Below are positions 42,699-51,432 of a DNA stretch of 64,000 nt, piece after piece; within the stretch, counting starts at the first letter, position 1, and each line of letters begins with the position of its first letter. The notes beneath the pieces were generated by a model that was not told the origin of the DNA, did no database searches, and saw only the letters and a list, made by a program, of their open reading frames with translations. The position numbers and the translations under genes are program-made. Origin of the DNA: BNXB01 sp031556375 (GTDB taxonomy: Bacteria > Bacteroidota > Bacteroidia > Bacteroidales > Azobacteroidaceae); assembly GCA_031556375.1 (NCBI GenBank), contig JAVBTA010000007.1:8311-72310 (forward strand), read 5' to 3'.

Positions 42699-43193
42699 TT
42701 AATTCAATACCATTTCTCCATTAAAACTAATTGATTGTCTTTGGTTGCTATTAACACTAATCGTCGACTTTCCATTTGAATAGATATCCATATTTACCTC
42801 ATAATTGTAGTCTGGGGTATCTACCTTAAACTTTATTGTCCACTCTCCATCTTTATTTTTGGGAGTCGCCGAATAATCTTTCATCAAATCACTGAATTTA
42901 ATTCCACCTTCACCTCCTCCATAAGGCGCAGTATAAGCCCGTCCAAAATAAGGTAAGTAAGCAATCGCAGAATCATTCCTGAGGGTCAGATCATATCCGT
43001 ATGACAAATAAATGCTTTTTCCTCCCATCGGATTAGCATAATTAACTTCAATCTTAAAATCTTTAGCCTGGACTTTTTCATTTACCTGTTGAGCAACAGG
43101 AATTTGACTCTCATTTTTTACCTGATTTGAAGTAGAACAGGATATAATGAAAAATAAAAAAACAAGAGAGATTATGAAATTCTTCATTTTCAT
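42699..43193 (-). CDS. DUF4251-type lipoprotein
   Basis: The frame is open to 43259, but the product makes sense from the ATG at 43193 (MKMKNFIISL) or the one at 43187. It then starts with a lipoprotein signal, with Cys19 in FFIISCSTSN. The ~164-residue chain carries AYLPYFGRAYTAPYGGGEGG, the mark of DUF4251 proteins found across Bacteroidota. Function unknown; envelope location is likely. It sits between maeB and the DUF3857 pair, all on the - strand, but hairpins on both sides suggest its own transcript. Confidence 0.75.
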   Translation of the reverse strand: MKMKNFIISLVFLFFIISCSTSNQVKNESQIPVAQQVNEKVQAKDFKIEVNYANPMGGKSIYLSYGYDLTLRNDSAIAYLPYFGRAYTAPYGGGEGGIKFSDLMKDYSATPKNKDGEWTIKFKVDTPDYNYEVNMDIYSNGKSTISVNSNQRQSISFNGEMVLN

Positions 43194-43253
43194 ATAATTA
43201 TGGTTTGTATTGTAACGTTTTATCCATTGTCTTTGTTTAAAATTGATGCAATA

Positions 43254-43294
43254 AAACAAGCGCCACTTCCAGCAATTTTGCTAAGAATGGCGCT
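43254..43294 (-). terminator. Intrinsic terminator after maeB
   Basis: AGCGCCA (43259-43265) pairs with TGGCGCT (43288-43294), and an inner AGCAA/TTGCT stem extends the structure. On the - strand it is followed by TGTTTTATT. It lies 23 bases after the maeB stop. Confidence 0.65.
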
Positions 43295-43316
43295 CTATAT
43301 GGAATATTAGTGATTT

Positions 43317-45596
43317 TTATTTTTTGCTATGGGCTTGTACTATTGCATCAATTACCGCAACTGTAGTTATATTTACAATGTCTCTCACTGAACTTTCGAT
43401 ATCGGTAAAGTGAATTGGTTTATTCAAACCGATTTGAATAGGACCGATCATCTCTCCTACTCCCATCTCCTGCATCATTTTCTGAGTAATATTTGCAGAA
43501 CTCAAGTTCGGGAATATCAAAGTATTAACATCCTTTCCTGCCAAACGGCTGAATGGATATTTACGATCACGCAGTTCCCTGTTCATTGCAAAATTGGTCT
43601 GCATTTCCCCGTCAACAAGTAAATGAGGATGCTGCTCCTGAAGTACACGTACAACTTCGTGTATGCTTGCCGGACTACCTTCCGGATCCGCACCGAAGTT
43701 CGAATAAGACAACATTGCTATTACCGGTTCATGGGCAAAGAAACGTACTGCCTCATTGGCCAGATTCGCGACATCAATCAACACTTCTGTCGACGGGTGC
43801 CTGTTAATCAATGTATCAGCAAGGAAGAACGTACCCTTTTTCCCAGTCAGGATATGCATTGCAGCAAAATTCTTATACCCGTCACGAATACCGATCACTT
43901 CTTTAGCAACTTTGATCGTATTGGAGTATTTTGTATATACCCCGGTAATGAAAGCATCGGCATCTCCTGTTTCGACCATCATCATACCGAAGTAGTTACG
44001 TTCAAACATTTTATCTTTAGCTTCATCGTACGTAGCACCTTCACGGGCTCGTTTTTCCGCCAGTATAGTAGCATAACGGTCACGACGGGCTTCTTCTCTG
44101 TCATGGCGCAGATTAACAATCTCAATTCCATCCAGATCGAGTTTCAACTCAGCGGCTAATTTTTCAATACGTTCATCATTTCCAAGAAGAACAGGATGAC
44201 AAATACCTTCGTCCCGACAAGTCGCCGCAGCTTTCAACATATTTTCATGACTTCCTTCTGCAAAGACAACCCGCTTCGGATTTTGTTTTGCCATATCCGT
44301 GAACTGGCGGATCAATTTATTATCGTAGCCCATCAAATCACGCAGATTAGCGGCATAAGCGTCCCAATCAGTAATTGGTTTACGTGCGACACCTGATTCA
44401 ATCGCAGCTTTAGCAACCGCAACCGACACCCAGGTCAGCAAACGTGGATCCATCGGTTTCGGAATCAGATATTCCCGTCCGAATGACAAACGTTTCAATC
44501 CGTAAGCAGCATTCACTACATCCGGAACAGATTCTTTCGCAAGAGCGGCAATCGCCCTGACCGCAGCCAGTTTCATTTCCTCATTGATCGTTTTGGCACG
44601 TACGTCCAAAGCTCCACGGAAGATATACGGGAAACCTAATACATTATTGATCTGGTTGGGATAATCCGAACGTCCTGTTGCAAAAATCAAGTCCTCACGG
44701 GACGCTTTTGCTTTTTCATAAGAAATTTCCGGATTAGGATTTGCAAGGGCAAATACAATCGGATTATCATTCATCGTACGAACCATATCTTCCGTCAAAA
44801 CATCAGCGACAGACAGTCCAAGGAACACATCAGCTCCTACAACTGCTTCTGCAAGCGTATTGACATTACGTTCCGTAGCAAAAAATTTCTTAGATTCATT
44901 CAGGTCTGTACGACGAACAGAAATTACTCCTTTACTATCGCACATCACGATATTTTCTTTCCTTGCTCCGAGGGCAATATACAATTTTGTACATGAATTA
45001 GCCGAGGCACCGGCTCCATTCACAACAATCTTCGCATTCTCTATTTTCTTTCCGGCCAGTTCCAATGCATTGATCACACCTGCAGAAGAAATAATAGCCG
45101 TACCGTGTTGGTCATCATGCATAACAGGAATGTCGAGTTCCGCTTTCAGGCGTGTTTCAATTTCAAAACACTCAGGAGCCTTGATATCTTCCAGGTTGAT
45201 ACCTCCGAACGTAGGAGCAATTGCTTTTACTGCCTGGATAAATTTCTCCGGATCTTTTTCATCCACCTCGATATCGAATACATCGATTCCTGCAAAAATT
45301 TTGAAAAGCAAGCCTTTACCTTCCATTACCGGCTTGCCTGCTAATGTTCCGATATCACCTAGCCCCAGGACAGCCGTTCCGTTAGAAATGACGGCAACCA
45401 AGTTCCCTTTGGAAGTATAATCATATGCAGTTTCGGGATCTTTCTCTATTTCCAGACAAGGCTCTGCCACCCCTGGAGAATATGCCAACGATAAATCGGC
45501 TTGTGTACTGTGAGGTTTGGTTGGAACGACCTCTATCTTGCCCGGTTTTCCTTGCGAGTGATATAACAAGGCTGCTTCTTTTGTTACTTTTGCCAT
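43317..45596 (-). CDS. maeB: NADP-dependent malic enzyme with phosphotransacetylase-like domain
   Basis: A 759-residue two-domain enzyme. Residues ~1-420 are the malic enzyme part (YTSKGNLVAVISNGTAVLGLG, split by strand; MHDDQHGTA; VNGAGASANSC for NADP binding), which decarboxylates malate to pyruvate. Residues ~430-759 are a phosphotransacetylase-like domain (VVFAEGSHENMLKAA, DALINRHPSTEV-like ending), usually regulatory in MaeB through acetyl-CoA. The length matches MaeB. It has its own consensus promoter and terminator and is monocistronic. Composition is richer in GC and codon choice more regular than in its exported-protein neighbours, as expected for a highly expressed central-metabolism gene. 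Confidence 0.95.
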   Translation of the reverse strand: MAKVTKEAALLYHSQGKPGKIEVVPTKPHSTQADLSLAYSPGVAEPCLEIEKDPETAYDYTSKGNLVAVISNGTAVLGLGDIGTLAGKPVMEGKGLLFKIFAGIDVFDIEVDEKDPEKFIQAVKAIAPTFGGINLEDIKAPECFEIETRLKAELDIPVMHDDQHGTAIISSAGVINALELAGKKIENAKIVVNGAGASANSCTKLYIALGARKENIVMCDSKGVISVRRTDLNESKKFFATERNVNTLAEAVVGADVFLGLSVADVLTEDMVRTMNDNPIVFALANPNPEISYEKAKASREDLIFATGRSDYPNQINNVLGFPYIFRGALDVRAKTINEEMKLAAVRAIAALAKESVPDVVNAAYGLKRLSFGREYLIPKPMDPRLLTWVSVAVAKAAIESGVARKPITDWDAYAANLRDLMGYDNKLIRQFTDMAKQNPKRVVFAEGSHENMLKAAATCRDEGICHPVLLGNDERIEKLAAELKLDLDGIEIVNLRHDREEARRDRYATILAEKRAREGATYDEAKDKMFERNYFGMMMVETGDADAFITGVYTKYSNTIKVAKEVIGIRDGYKNFAAMHILTGKKGTFFLADTLINRHPSTEVLIDVANLANEAVRFFAHEPVIAMLSYSNFGADPEGSPASIHEVVRVLQEQHPHLLVDGEMQTNFAMNRELRDRKYPFSRLAGKDVNTLIFPNLSSANITQKMMQEMGVGEMIGPIQIGLNKPIHFTDIESSVRDIVNITTVAVIDAIVQAHSKK

Positions 45597-45627
45597 ATAT
45601 TTATTATTAAACCTATTAAAAACCCGA

Positions 45628-45658
45628 CAAAATTACAGAAATATCATCAAAAAACAAA
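45628..45658 (-). promoter_or_regulatory. Promoter of maeB
   Basis: On the - strand TTTG (45658-45655), 19 bases, TAATTTTG (45635-45628) is a full match to the Bacteroidota consensus. The leader would be about 25 bases. Confidence 0.75.
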
Positions 45659-45696
45659 CAATTTATCAATGAAAATACGGGAATTATTTTCTAGCA

Positions 45697-48048
45697 CTAG
45701 AACGGGTATCCCACAGCAATATGCCAGGCGAAGTTATTTGTAAAATTAGGATGCAGGATAGTCCAACGATCACTACCCCGGTTTGCCGGATTATATGCTT
45801 TCCAGCCGAAATCGGCACGAATAAGGAAAAAATCGTAGTCCAGACGTAATCCCAGACCATAACCCACTGCAATTTCCTTATAAAAAGAATCAAACTTGAA
45901 TAGTCCGCCTTCCTGTCCGGCATAATTCTTTATCGTCCATATATTTCCGGCATCGATAAATGCCGCAGCTTCCAATTTCCAGAAAAAACGGGTCCTGTAT
46001 TCAATATTCAAGTCCAATTTAATATCGCCCGATTGATAAAAGAAGTTCGTACTATCATTTGTCTGATAAGATCCGGGGCCCAACTCCCGTACCGACCAGG
46101 CACGAACGCTATTTGCTCCTCCCGAAAAATAACGCTTCTCAAAGGGCAATCCCTCCGAGTTTCCATACGGAAGACCGATTCCGCCTCCTATTCTCCATGC
46201 TATGGAATTATTTTTATCAATATAAATCGTTTTCGAATAATCGATATCTCCTTTAACAAACTGAGCATAATCAGTATTGAACAATTGATACGATCCCTCA
46301 TTGTTTTTCTTAAAGTTCAAAGGTTTACTCAAAGCATACAAGGAATTACCCGCCGTTTCCACAGAAAGTCTCAATGCGTGCACATCCTTGTTTTTGCGCA
46401 TAGGATCGAATGTAGAATAACTATATGAATATCCTATTCCTACTATAAACTGGTTCTTATAGCCAAAATACACAGCACTGGAAGGCAGCTGCGCCAAAAA
46501 ACCTGAATCAATCCGGGGTATGTATATATAATTGATATCCAGCAAATCAAACTGGTGTCTGGATAAATTTGTACCTCGTCCTTCCCACAAATAACGTAAC
46601 CCTCCTGAAAGAAGAGTACGTACATACTCCGGACGGGTTTGGTAATTATAACTCAGTGAAAATTCGGTAGATGCACGTATTTTACGTTTAAAGGCATCTG
46701 TCAGAAATGGGAACATAAACTTGGGAACCCGGATGGAAGCATCGGCTCCCAGTTCCAGATATGGGCTGTTCAGTCCTGAAGATGCAACGGTTATAGCCTC
46801 ATAAGCTCCGTGAAGTTTGAAATTGAATGTTTCGGATCCTCTAAAAAGGTTACGATGAGTATAGTTGGTTGAAAGTGCTACTCCCAAATCCCCGGCTGTA
46901 TTGGTTCCTTCAATCGCATAGGTAGTAGACTGGCTCTTTGCCGGCATTGTATAGATCCGGGCTGAAAGAAAAGCAGTATCATTCCTGAAAAATTCCTCAA
47001 AATGAATACTTGCATTATTAAAAGCCTGCAAAGAAGAGTAGGACGAGTTTGTAGCCTCCTCCCGCAATTGAGAATAAGGCCGGCCTGGTGTCAAGAAACT
47101 ATTACTGGTTAGTACCGAAGGACGAACCGAAGGCTGTTTCCCTCGATAATATATAGTATAATTTCCGGAAGAAACGCTATCCCTGGCTGTATAACTATCA
47201 TATCCAATCATTCTTAAAGGATCATAATCGAGATAAACATAAACTTTATCAAAGAAATATTTCCGGTGAGAAGTCTCAATAAAAGTTCCTGTAGGCAAAA
47301 TTTCAGCAAAAGGGTGTAGTCGAAGCGCCAAATCCACCCCATGATTTACCACATTGGTATCTGCGGAATATGAAATATAATTCTTTTCAAACGCATAAAA
47401 CCCACGATTACGAAGTAAGTTCGTAATCCGGTCTCTTTCCTTATCCAACACATCCCTGTCGAACAACATTCCGGTCTTAACCAAGGGAACCCTGAGCGAT
47501 GCAGGTTCTCCCGTTACAGTATTCATTTCTCCATACAATGCATCATACACTATACTATCCTGAATATCTTCGGAATAATTTTGGATCAGGTGCGGTTCAT
47601 TTGTCTTTATCAGATAAGTAACATCGACTTTTTTCCCTTTTTTGTCAATTTCGGATGATATCTGAGCATCCATATATCCTTTATTAACAAAAAAATTCCT
47701 TAATCCGGAAGTCGTTTTATCCACCATAGTCGAGTCATAAATTACCGGTGGCTCTCCGATATCTTTAAAAAAACGATTGACCCAACTCATAGTATCTTTA
47801 CCTGATAAATTATAAAACTGCAATTGGGTTTTATTAATTGCAAACATCTTATAGTTAGGAAGTTGCCTCACATACGAACGTAACTCAATAGCTCCGTAAT
47901 CAGGATGATCGGATTTTATATGTACCTTATCGAGCAAATACTGTCCATCAGGCACATATTTGGTAGAACTACATGAAAATAGTCCGCATGCGATAAATAG
48001 GAATAGCAAGCATCGCAAACAGGAATATTTCACGTGGTTCAAAATCAT
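45697..48048 (-). CDS. tamL: TamL-type lipidated BamA/TamA outer-membrane protein
   Basis: A 783-residue Omp85-superfamily protein. A lipoprotein signal ends at LFSCSS with Cys26, unlike ordinary TamA. POTRA-like segments occupy about residues 35-330 (YVPDGQYLLDKVHIKSD onwards), and a 16-strand-type barrel fills the remainder, ending FAWHIAVGYPF. Lipidated TamA proteins (TamL) are characteristic of Bacteroidota and usually act with TamB in outer-membrane biogenesis; no tamB is in the window. The ATG overlaps the rseP stop by four bases, so it is last in the M23-dxr-rseP-tamL operon. Confidence 0.88.
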   Translation of the reverse strand: MILNHVKYSCLRCLLFLFIACGLFSCSSTKYVPDGQYLLDKVHIKSDHPDYGAIELRSYVRQLPNYKMFAINKTQLQFYNLSGKDTMSWVNRFFKDIGEPPVIYDSTMVDKTTSGLRNFFVNKGYMDAQISSEIDKKGKKVDVTYLIKTNEPHLIQNYSEDIQDSIVYDALYGEMNTVTGEPASLRVPLVKTGMLFDRDVLDKERDRITNLLRNRGFYAFEKNYISYSADTNVVNHGVDLALRLHPFAEILPTGTFIETSHRKYFFDKVYVYLDYDPLRMIGYDSYTARDSVSSGNYTIYYRGKQPSVRPSVLTSNSFLTPGRPYSQLREEATNSSYSSLQAFNNASIHFEEFFRNDTAFLSARIYTMPAKSQSTTYAIEGTNTAGDLGVALSTNYTHRNLFRGSETFNFKLHGAYEAITVASSGLNSPYLELGADASIRVPKFMFPFLTDAFKRKIRASTEFSLSYNYQTRPEYVRTLLSGGLRYLWEGRGTNLSRHQFDLLDINYIYIPRIDSGFLAQLPSSAVYFGYKNQFIVGIGYSYSYSTFDPMRKNKDVHALRLSVETAGNSLYALSKPLNFKKNNEGSYQLFNTDYAQFVKGDIDYSKTIYIDKNNSIAWRIGGGIGLPYGNSEGLPFEKRYFSGGANSVRAWSVRELGPGSYQTNDSTNFFYQSGDIKLDLNIEYRTRFFWKLEAAAFIDAGNIWTIKNYAGQEGGLFKFDSFYKEIAVGYGLGLRLDYDFFLIRADFGWKAYNPANRGSDRWTILHPNFTNNFAWHIAVGYPF

Positions 48049-49367
48049 TTTATCAAATACCTGAATATATCGTTACCATTGGCATACAGGAGCAACCCTA
48101 ACAGGAATATCATTCCTGCAATCTGAGCATATTCCATGAATTTTTCATTTGGCTTACGACCGGTTATTACCTCATAAATCAGGAACATAACATGCCCTCC
48201 ATCCAAAGCCGGAATAGGCAAAAGATTCATGACTCCAAGTATAATAGATAGGAATGCGGTCATATTCCAGAAAGCTTCCCAATCCCAGAGAGGAGGAAAA
48301 ATATTGGCAATTGTTCCAAAACCGCCCAAACTACCGGCCCCTTCTTTAGTAAAAATATACTTGAATTGTCCCAGATATCCCTTAATAGTTGAGATTCCTT
48401 TCGAAATTCCTGCAGGAAATGAGGCAAAGAAATTATAATGTTTGTGAATCGTCTGGAAAATAACCATCGGAGATTTACGGGCAACACCAAGTTTTCCGTT
48501 TCCATCAGGAGAAATTGTCACCTCCTGCAATTGATTATTCCTGTAAAAATTCAAAGTAACAGGAGTTTCTTTATTATCAGCAAACACCTTTGCCAATTCA
48601 TCAAAAACCATATCTGTACGTCCCCCGATACCCACAAGACTATCCCCAGGCATTAATCCGGCCTTTTTTGCCGGAGAACCATTCTCTATAGCCTGAATAA
48701 CAAATGGGATTCGTGGTTTAATGAATAAATTTTCGTTATCCAGCAACACTTTATTAAAACCTTCCGGCAAATTAACAGAGACTTCCTGTCCGTCACGTAA
48801 TACTACCACTTGTTTTGCTTCAGCCAGTTGCATCAAAGTTTCCATCTCTATGGACTCCAACTCCTTATCATCGGCTCTCAATGGGATATCGCCATCCCTG
48901 AATCCGGCATTTTTAGATGCTTCGCTATATGAAAATCCCGAAGTATAATTTTTGAAAGGAATGTATTCGTCTCCCCATGTGAATAAAATCATAGCATAAA
49001 TAAAAAATGCCAGGATGAAATTCATAAAAACACCTCCAACCATGATTAACAAACGTTTCCAGGCTGGTTTAGAACGAAACTCCCACGGTTGTTCCGGTTG
49101 ACTCAACTGGTCTTTATCCATACTTTCGTCCATCATTCCCGAAAGTTTCACATATCCGCCTAAAGGCAGCCAACCTATGCCATATTCTGTTTCACTATTT
49201 TGAGGTTTATATTTAAACAATGTAAACCATGGATTGAAAAACAAATAAAACTTTTCAACCCTGACTCCGAATATCTTGGCAAAGATAAAGTGTCCGAACT
49301 CGTGGACAATAACAAGAATCGATAAACTTAAAACTAACTGTAATGCTTTAATTAAAACTGTTTCCAT
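48045..49367 (-). CDS. rseP: RIP metalloprotease RseP (site-2 protease)
   Basis: A 440-residue intramembrane zinc protease. The HEFGH motif lies near residue 23 (VHEFGHFIFAK) and the second metal motif is LPIPALDGGH near residue 385. A PDZ domain lies between (VIQAIENGSPAKKAGLMPGD). It cleaves anti-sigma factors or signal peptides within the inner membrane. Its start overlaps the end of dxr by 16 bases and its stop overlaps tamL by four, so it is translationally coupled on both sides. Confidence 0.93.
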   Translation of the reverse strand: METVLIKALQLVLSLSILVIVHEFGHFIFAKIFGVRVEKFYLFFNPWFTLFKYKPQNSETEYGIGWLPLGGYVKLSGMMDESMDKDQLSQPEQPWEFRSKPAWKRLLIMVGGVFMNFILAFFIYAMILFTWGDEYIPFKNYTSGFSYSEASKNAGFRDGDIPLRADDKELESIEMETLMQLAEAKQVVVLRDGQEVSVNLPEGFNKVLLDNENLFIKPRIPFVIQAIENGSPAKKAGLMPGDSLVGIGGRTDMVFDELAKVFADNKETPVTLNFYRNNQLQEVTISPDGNGKLGVARKSPMVIFQTIHKHYNFFASFPAGISKGISTIKGYLGQFKYIFTKEGAGSLGGFGTIANIFPPLWDWEAFWNMTAFLSIILGVMNLLPIPALDGGHVMFLIYEVITGRKPNEKFMEYAQIAGMIFLLGLLLYANGNDIFRYLIK

Positions 49368-50515
49368 AATTTTATTTGTGATGCGACGGCTCTGGCCTCA
49401 GCATCGGTTTGTACATAATCATCATATTTCGGTGATGCTATAAATGGCACTTTCTGCATTGTTTGTTCTATCACATCACTCATCTGTAAAAATCCTATTT
49501 TATCTTGCAAAAACGCGGCAACAACGACTTCATTCGCAGCATTCAGGATACAAGGCATATTTCCTCCCTGCTTAATTGCTTCAAATGCAAATCCCAGATT
49601 ACGGAATCTGATCATATCCGGTTCTTCAAATGTCAACGAAGAATATTTCGAAAAATCCAGACGTTCAAAAGATGCATTCAAGCGATCCGGATACGCCAAA
49701 GCATATTGAATCGGGAGACGCATATCAGGCATACCCAATTGTGCTTTTATCGATGAATCTGAAAACTGAACCATCGAATGGATAATCGATTGCGGGTGTA
49801 CTAATACTTGTATTTGTTCCGGCGTAACATCGAACAACCATTTGGCCTCGATCATTTCAAACCCTTTATTCATCAGGGATGCGGAATCAATTGTAACTTT
49901 CGCTCCCATATCCCAGTTCGGATGTTTCAAAGCCTGTTCTTTTGTAACCGATTCCAACTCTTTCAGGCTAAACTTACGGAAAGGGCCTCCCGAAGCTGTG
50001 AGAATTATTTTCTCTATCGGGTTATCTCCCTCGCCTACAAGACATTGAAAGATAGCAGAATGCTCTGAATCGACCGGTAAGATCGGAGTTTTATACTCCA
50101 AAGCCAGTTGTGTGATCAATTCTCCGGCAACAACCAGGGTTTCTTTATTGGCCAAGGCAATCGCTTTCCCTGCTTTGATAGCTTCTATCGTCGGTTTCAA
50201 GCCTGAATATCCGACCATGGCAGTCAGTACCATATGAACAGGTTCTGCCTGTACCACTTGTGCAATAGCATCAGATCCTGACCAAACCTTGATAGGCAAA
50301 TCGCTCAGGGCTTCTTTTAGTTGTTCATACTTCTCTTCATTGGCAATAACCACCATTTCAGGCATGAATTCTCTTGCCTGCCGGATCAATAGATCAACCT
50401 GGTTGTTAGCTGTCAGCGCATAAACTTCAAAGCGATCGGAATGTTCCCTGATCACATCCAAAGCCTGAGTCCCAATAGAGCCCGTTGAACCTAGAATAGC
50501 TATTTGTCGTTTCAT
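49352..50515 (-). CDS. dxr: 1-deoxy-D-xylulose 5-phosphate reductoisomerase
   Basis: A 387-residue enzyme of the MEP isoprenoid pathway. The NADPH-binding loop is ILGSTGSIGTQALDVI at the N-terminus. The metal and substrate motif is PVDSEHSAIFQCL, followed by LTASGGPFR and KVTIDSASLMNKGFEMIEA. Full length. It abuts the M23 gene with no gap and overlaps rseP by 16 bases. The dxr-rseP pairing is common in bacteria. Confidence 0.96.
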   Translation of the reverse strand: MKRQIAILGSTGSIGTQALDVIREHSDRFEVYALTANNQVDLLIRQAREFMPEMVVIANEEKYEQLKEALSDLPIKVWSGSDAIAQVVQAEPVHMVLTAMVGYSGLKPTIEAIKAGKAIALANKETLVVAGELITQLALEYKTPILPVDSEHSAIFQCLVGEGDNPIEKIILTASGGPFRKFSLKELESVTKEQALKHPNWDMGAKVTIDSASLMNKGFEMIEAKWLFDVTPEQIQVLVHPQSIIHSMVQFSDSSIKAQLGMPDMRLPIQYALAYPDRLNASFERLDFSKYSSLTFEEPDMIRFRNLGFAFEAIKQGGNMPCILNAANEVVVAAFLQDKIGFLQMSDVIEQTMQKVPFIASPKYDDYVQTDAEARAVASQIKLWKQF

Positions 50516-51379
50516 CTAAAATGCAATAAATTCTTCCGGATCGACCGGATTTCCCCTGTACCACAATTCAAAATGCAAATGAGGGCCGGTAGTCAATTTT
50601 CCTGTATTTCCAACTAAAGCAATCACCTCGCCGGCGGACACTTCATCTCCTTGATTTTTGAGCAGTGCGGCACAGTGTTTATATATTGATACAAACCCGT
50701 TTTGATGCTGTATTTGCATTATATATCCGGCATTCGCATCAAATCCGGTATAAACAACACTTCCTCTCATTGTAGCAAGAATACTTTCTTTAGTACTTGC
50801 CGCGATATCAGTTCCGTAATGGCGGTCTTTCAAACTGAAATGAGATGATACGATACCTTTTACGGGACGATAAAAAACGATATTATCCGGAATGGATGTC
50901 GATGGAGAAAGTGAACTGAGATTATATTTTTCCTCTTCTTCAAACCGGGTTACAAACTCTTCTGTTACCTTCGATTTATCCAATTCAGGAACAATACCAT
51001 TTTTCAAAGAATCAATTTTTCTTACCGAATCGATCTTTAAATCTCCCCGCAATATACCTCCTATATTATTGAGATAAACGGTTTGAGCCGCTAATAATTG
51101 TTGAAGAGAGTCTGCTTTCAACTCATTGTTAATAATTTCTTCCCTTACCTCTGCCGGTAAATAACCCGGAAGGTAATTCCTGATTGGCGTTGTAATGATC
51201 ACAATTGAAGTCAGAATAATCAAAAGAAATGCGAAAACAGCAAAAACAAGCACAGCAGAAAGTCTGGATACCCGGAATGCAAAAACTTCTTCCAGTGTAT
51301 TTTCATTCAGGAAAGAGAGTTTGTATTTAAAACGCATCTTCTTCCAGAATGTAGACTTTTTCTTTGGTTGCTTCATCAA
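50516..51379 (-). CDS. M23-family peptidase-like membrane protein
   Basis: A 287-residue protein with a basic cytoplasmic N-terminus, one membrane helix (about residues 38-60), a coiled region and a C-terminal LytM/M23 domain. Zinc ligands are visible: His and Asp in HFSLKDRHYGTDIAAS and HxH in TGPHLHFELWYRG. It is either a peptidoglycan endopeptidase or, as many membrane LytM proteins, a regulator of one; the intact ligands favour an active enzyme. It directly precedes dxr and probably leads the M23-dxr-rseP-tamL operon. Confidence 0.88.
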   Translation of the reverse strand: MMKQPKKKSTFWKKMRFKYKLSFLNENTLEEVFAFRVSRLSAVLVFAVFAFLLIILTSIVIITTPIRNYLPGYLPAEVREEIINNELKADSLQQLLAAQTVYLNNIGGILRGDLKIDSVRKIDSLKNGIVPELDKSKVTEEFVTRFEEEEKYNLSSLSPSTSIPDNIVFYRPVKGIVSSHFSLKDRHYGTDIAASTKESILATMRGSVVYTGFDANAGYIMQIQHQNGFVSIYKHCAALLKNQGDEVSAGEVIALVGNTGKLTTGPHLHFELWYRGNPVDPEEFIAF

Positions 51380-51432
51380 TCGGATGTTTATTTTGTTGTC
51401 TTCGTAAAAGATGTAAAATATTACGTTACAAG

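Noticed and set aside
43623..44159. 178-codon + strand frame, and the 186-codon frame at 44860-45420
   Set aside because: Both are antisense to maeB, show no known domain and have no start signals; high GC gives long antisense frames.
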